From Chitinophagales bacterium (GTDB lineage: Bacteria > Bacteroidota > Bacteroidia > Chitinophagales > Saprospiraceae), in NCBI GenBank assembly GCA_013297575.1, contig JAAFHO010000351.1, positions 1 through 6,351 on the forward strand: DNA of 6,351 nucleotides, read 5' to 3'. This document shows positions 5,059 to 6,351 of this stretch, piece after piece; the stretch's first letter is position 1; the number at the start of each line of letters is the position of its first letter. The position numbers and the translations under genes were made by a program. The notes beneath the pieces are model-generated. The model was given only the letters and a program-made list of their open reading frames with translations, was not told the origin of the DNA and did not search any database.

Positions 5059-6351
5059 ATGAAGAATTTTACTAGATTAATTTTATTTTTACTGGCAATG
5101 GTGGTTGGCTCCCAAGTCACTATTGCTCAATGTACATCCGATGGGGGCTCTGGAAATGGGCAATACCCAACTGGGACAATCGCTGTTGGAACCACTTGTG
5201 TTCCTGTAACGGTTACTACACTAGCCTATACTGGTGAATATTCAAGATTGAGTGGCACTGCTGCACAAACGTATACCTATACGAGTTCTGTAGCTACTGA
5301 TTTTATCACAATCACCGATGTTGCAACGAATACACCGATTGTTTGGGGAGTAACTCCACTTTCTTATACTTTTGCGGCCCCTCCTGGCGATATTTTTCTT
5401 TATCGGAACGATAATAGCAGTTGTGCTTGGGCAGGTGGGCAATCAAGCCGGACGATTCAGGTAACTTGTACCTCTTGTGCATCAGCAGGTACACCTTTAT
5501 GTACTACAAATACTGCTCCAGCCAATAATGCAACTGGCGTAAGTTTGACACCTACTATTACTTGGACTGCTGCAACAAATGCCGTTAGTTATGATATTTA
5601 TTTAGGAACATCTGTTGTGGGTGCCACATTATTGGGTAATATTGCGGCTACAAGTGCCGTTTTAACTGCTGGTGCAGGATTGGTGGCTAATACTCAGTAT
5701 TTTTGGTATGTTATCCCTAAGGCATGCGATGGTACTACTCCTGCATCTTGCACTGCCAACGCAACTAGTTTTACCACTCAGGGGCCTCCGCCAGCCAATG
5801 ATGAATGCGCTGCTGCTGTGACCTTGACACCTCAGCCCTTTCAGGCAACTGGGTGTCCATCTCCGGTATCTGGAACTACGGTGAACGCAACGTTGTCCTC
5901 TACACCGGCAAGTACAACTTGGCCATCTTCATCTGATGATGATGTGTGGTACACTTTTACTGCAACAAGTACTGCTCCTGTTGTTCGTTTCTGCAATGTG
6001 ACCTATCCTACAGGTGCGGCTGTTGCAATCGCTATCGGCTTACATACGTCTTGTTCAGCCGCAGAGGTTACAGGAACAGGGCTTTCTGTAACACCTGTAT
6101 CAGGAACAGGAAATATTTCTTTAACGGGCTTAACCGTAGGAACAACATATTGGATGCGCGTTCTCACATCAGGAACTACATCACGCGCCAATTTTGATAT
6201 CTCTATCATTGATCCACCACTTCCTCCTGCAAATGACAACTGCTTGGGTGCGACTGCGTTTTCAACATCGCCAAATGCTGCTTGCGTATATACACAAGTG
6301 AGTACAATTGGCGCTACGCAAACGACGCCAAATCCAACTTGTACTACAACC
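5059..6351 (+). CDS. Secreted multidomain surface protein with Fn3-like domain and PPAND-type repeats (3'-truncated)
   Basis: The first 431 codons of a longer gene are present. The frame stays open to the right edge. The ATG at 5059 starts a typical signal peptide (MKNFTRL plus a hydrophobic core, predicted cleavage TIA|Q at 23/24). Residues about 25-145 form a Thr/Cys-rich beta domain (YTGEYSRLSG, TYTYTSSVATDFITITD) often found at the N-terminus of Bacteroidota surface proteins. Residues about 150-240 look like fibronectin type III (PANNATGVSLTPTITWTAA, YDIYLG, NTQYFWYV). At 243-250 a unit starts with PPPANDEC and contains DDDVWYTFTA (293-302). The next unit starts with PPANDNC at 389-395, a spacing of 145 residues between the conserved cysteines. 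Many paired cysteines fit an extracellular, disulfide-bonded protein. A type IX secretion signal and an adhesin or matrix role are likely for such proteins, but the C-terminus is outside the window. The leader and promoter just upstream suggest independent transcription. Confidence 0.88.
   Translation, partial: MKNFTRLILFLLAMVVGSQVTIAQCTSDGGSGNGQYPTGTIAVGTTCVPVTVTTLAYTGEYSRLSGTAAQTYTYTSSVATDFITITDVATNTPIVWGVTPLSYTFAAPPGDIFLYRNDNSSCAWAGGQSSRTIQVTCTSCASAGTPLCTTNTAPANNATGVSLTPTITWTAATNAVSYDIYLGTSVVGATLLGNIAATSAVLTAGAGLVANTQYFWYVIPKACDGTTPASCTANATSFTTQGPPPANDECAAAVTLTPQPFQATGCPSPVSGTTVNATLSSTPASTTWPSSSDDDVWYTFTATSTAPVVRFCNVTYPTGAAVAIAIGLHTSCSAAEVTGTGLSVTPVSGTGNISLTGLTVGTTYWMRVLTSGTTSRANFDISIIDPPLPPANDNCLGATAFSTSPNAACVYTQVSTIGATQTTPNPTCTTT

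Noticed and set aside
5946..6239. Genes in other frames within the secreted-protein region (for example 5946-6197 + and 6003-6239 -)
   Set aside because: They lie wholly inside the long open frame that starts at 5059 with a signal peptide and recognisable domains, so they are shadow frames.

Overview
The window looks like chromosomal DNA of a Bacteroidota bacterium. It is AT-rich, has no strong Shine-Dalgarno sequences before its starts, and carries two copies of a Bacteroidota-type -7 promoter box (TAnnTTTG). It also encodes a large Thr/Ala/Gly-rich secreted protein of the kind exported by gliding or type IX secreting Bacteroidota. A Saprospiria- or Chitinophagia-like source is a guess from overall style only. 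All genes that can be supported lie on the + strand.

Region 1 (1-2638) is a translationally coupled gene pair. The first gene is cut by the left edge. What remains is a charged coiled coil, one transmembrane helix with a strongly basic N-terminal flank, and a second coiled-coil tail. This resembles the C-terminal end of Bacteroidota signalling proteins (STAND/NACHT, caspase-like or TIR types), but the catalytic part is not in view. Its stop overlaps the start of the second gene by ATGA. The second gene encodes a 730-residue exported protein with a signal peptide, TPR-like helices, a coiled coil, about ten degenerate leucine-rich repeats and a C-terminal segment that looks like an outer-membrane beta-barrel. 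Together the two could bridge inner and outer membrane. This is the most novel-looking part of the window.

Region 2 (2639-2966) is intergenic. It holds a 31-bp direct repeat in two copies 50 bp apart, each with a small GGTGC/GCACC-type hairpin followed by a conserved AT-rich tail. It also holds an inverted repeat, a -7 box and a possible 5' leader hairpin for the next gene.

Region 3 (2967-4631) is a complete B12-binding-domain radical SAM protein with a DUF4080-like C-terminus. It appears to be a stand-alone gene.

Region 4 (4632-5058) is a 427-bp AT-rich gap. It holds several small inverted repeats, a second -7 box that shares 13 of 15 bases with the first, a palindrome over the candidate -33 site, and a leader of roughly 155 nt.

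Region 5 (5059-6351, running off the right edge) is the first 431 codons of a secreted multidomain surface protein: signal peptide, N-terminal beta domain, an Fn3-like domain, then repeats of about 145 residues that begin PPAND-x-C. It has no visible functional link to the other genes.
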